The notes below the pieces were generated by a model. That model saw nothing but the letters and a program-made list of their open reading frames with translations. It did no database searches and was not told the origin of the DNA. Below are positions 62,481 to 64,000 of a stretch of DNA of 64,000 nucleotides, piece by piece. Location: NCBI RefSeq assembly GCF_963259705.1, contig NC_081842.1:60772787-60836786 (forward strand), read 5' to 3'. The translations under genes and the position numbers were made by a program. Each line of letters opens with the position of its first letter. The stretch's first letter is position 1. The DNA is from Myotis daubentonii (Eukaryota > Chordata > Mammalia > Chiroptera > Vespertilionidae).

Positions 62481-62577
62481 AATCCTCACCTGAGGGTATA
62501 TTTCCATTGATTTTAGATAGAGTAGAAAGGAAGGAGAGAGGGAAGGTGGGAGGGTGGGAGAGAGATAGAAAGAGAGA

Positions 62578-62616
<39 letters not shown>

Positions 62617-62769
62617 CAATGTGAAAGAGATACATTGATTGGTTGCCTCCTGCACGCACCCTATGCAGGATCGAATCTGCAACCCAATTACGTGCCCTCG
62701 ACCAGGAATCAAACCCATGACCCTTCAGGTATGTGGGCCAATGCTCTAACCACTGCGAACACTGGCCAG
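62481..62769 (-). mobile_element. SINE (AATCCTCACCTGAGG-tail subtype) with a GA microsatellite
   Basis: The minus strand has a tRNA-like head (CTGGCCAGTGTTCGCAGTGGTT) and ends in the tail whose plus form is TTAATCCTCACCTGAGGGTA. A (GA)n tract at about 62579-62613 expanded inside the body. Confidence 0.85.
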
Positions 62770-63139
62770 GACATATTGACATCATTTTTAAGTTTTTCAG
62801 ATATGTTCCTAGTGTTCATATGAATATTCACTTCATCTCTATGAGCTTCTTTCTTCATTTTTAAAATGAAAAAGTTAAAGTAGAATATCTCTACAGTCTT
62901 TGTCAGTCAGTAATTGAATACTGAGTAAGTTTATAGAGGGAAGTATATAGAATATTTTTCTTCTCTTAAGGAGTTTAGCCTCTATTGAGAACCTTCCCTC
63001 CGCTCCCCCCGCCCTTCTTTTTTTTACCCATAGTCACTGACTCTTAACCGTCAGGCACTATTGCCTCTGATTAGGCCAGCAATGAAGAAAACACACAATC
63101 TAGCTCCAATATACCTGTCTAGTTATTTCCTATTACTCT
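62770..63139. other. Unassigned intergenic sequence
   Basis: No feature recognised; a C/T-rich patch lies at 62996-63025. Confidence 0.4.
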
Positions 63140-63350
63140 CCTGAAAGATCCATTCAGCTTTATCAATATGGACTGCTTGCTCTGATTCCTGCCTCCAAGC
63201 TTATGCTTATGCTCATGCTCATTTCCTCTTCCCTGGAATATCTTCCTATCTCTGCCCTTTGAGATGCCACCCTTTAAAGACTAGGTCAAGTTCCCTTTTC
63301 TCTGTGAAGATTTTACTGTATAGTCCTTAAAAACAGAAACCACAGCATAT
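63140..63350 (+). repeat. L2 LINE 3'-end remnant
   Basis: 'ttcctcttccctggaatatcttcc', 'gactaggtcaagttcccttttctctgtgaag' and similar words are in the L2 order. Confidence 0.6.
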
Positions 63351-64000
63351 TTCTGTATCCTCAGATTCTGTCATAAAACCTTAAGCCAAAATATTTGTGG
63401 TAATATCCTCATTTGAATTGTCATCTATGTAAATGTATCATCTCCACTACAAAGCTACAAATTTCTTGAAGTCAGTGACCATGCGTATAATTCTTTAACT
63501 TTCTAACAGTGAAGAACACCAAAAATTGAAGTTTGAGAGCGAGAATCACAACCCTATTGCCTCTGAGTTCCGGACTGTAGAAATATCAATCCAGAAGTCA
63601 GATAATAATACAAATACCAGCTTTTTATTGTAATGCTAGATTGGAGAACACAGCCTGTATTAGAGGTCAAAGTCACTTTCATAATCCCTCTTCCCAAATT
63701 GAAGTTAATTATAGGCAGAACTTGTACAACCACAAGCAGGGTCTGCTCCAACTAATCTACAATACAAAGAAGAAAAGAATGCACATCTCCTGTGGGCAAC
63801 ATCATTCCAAAAGAAAGTCAAGGAGGGACTTGGCCAAATGAATGCAATAATTCTTTTTCTAAAATAGCAATCATATAAACCATTCTGCCTCCCCTAAGAA
63901 ACAAGTGGGAGGTGAAAGTAAAAAGGATTGCTGCTCTTCTGAGAAGATTGTTAGCACTTCTGAGAAAACAGAAAAACTGTATTTTGGAGGAAGGTAAGAA
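63351..64000. other. Unassigned end of the window
   Basis: The stretch at 63360-63480 may continue the L2 remnant ('actacaaagctacaaatttcttgaagtcagtgacc'). After that I see no gene or repeat. Confidence 0.35.

Overview
The window is nuclear DNA of a mammal, almost certainly a vesper bat (Vespertilionidae). Four signs point there together: many tRNA-headed SINEs of the bat VES type, HeliBat-type Helitrons (5' TCCTATATAATAAAA, a 3' palindromic GTGCAC hairpin, 3' CTAG), short hAT elements including the SPIN ('Space Invader') type, and young LINE-1/half-LINE-1 copies. No bacterial genes, operons or CRISPR arrays are present.

One protein-coding gene is complete: LRRC58, + strand, four exons between 16586 and 33325. 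Exon 1 lies in a CpG island. Intron 1 is about 11 kb and packed with transposons. The splice sites are canonical and the phases agree, giving a predicted 366-residue leucine-rich-repeat protein. The sequence from 33326 to about 39 kb has no recognisable transposon and is probably the long 3' UTR.

Two gene relics are seen. At 2.7-3.7 kb (-) there are degraded immunoglobulin V-like and C-like segments of a B7/butyrophilin-type gene. At 47.5-49.5 kb (-) there is a complete processed copy of an MCM9 transcript, ending like the short MCM9 isoform. It carries a poly(A) tail and a 13-bp target-site duplication, was inserted into a SINE, and was later hit by a hAT element.

The rest is layered mobile DNA. 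0-5 kb: half-LINE-1 3' end, old LINE-1, MIRs and the Ig relic. 5-10.3 kb: a solo LTR inside a SINE, a 235-bp hAT element, and two independent insertions of one 802-bp class II retroviral LTR, one of which keeps a lysine-tRNA-type primer-binding site. 11.7-15.2 kb: an LTR-like stretch, a 5'-truncated LINE-1 and a Helitron. 15.6-29 kb: a palindromic hAT element, the LRRC58 promoter, SPIN elements, Helitrons, a solo LTR and old L2/MIR. 39-47 kb: old repeats, SINEs and an ancient LINE-1 with nested insertions. 47-56 kb: the MCM9 retrocopy and Helitrons, one carrying a ~47-bp minisatellite. 56-62 kb: SINEs, a Helitron and a structurally complete half-LINE-1 with an open ORF1 landed on the Helitron's 3' end. 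62-64 kb: SINE and L2.

I found no new multi-gene system. The most interesting content is the set of precisely bounded nested insertions, which gives a relative chronology of transposition in this lineage.
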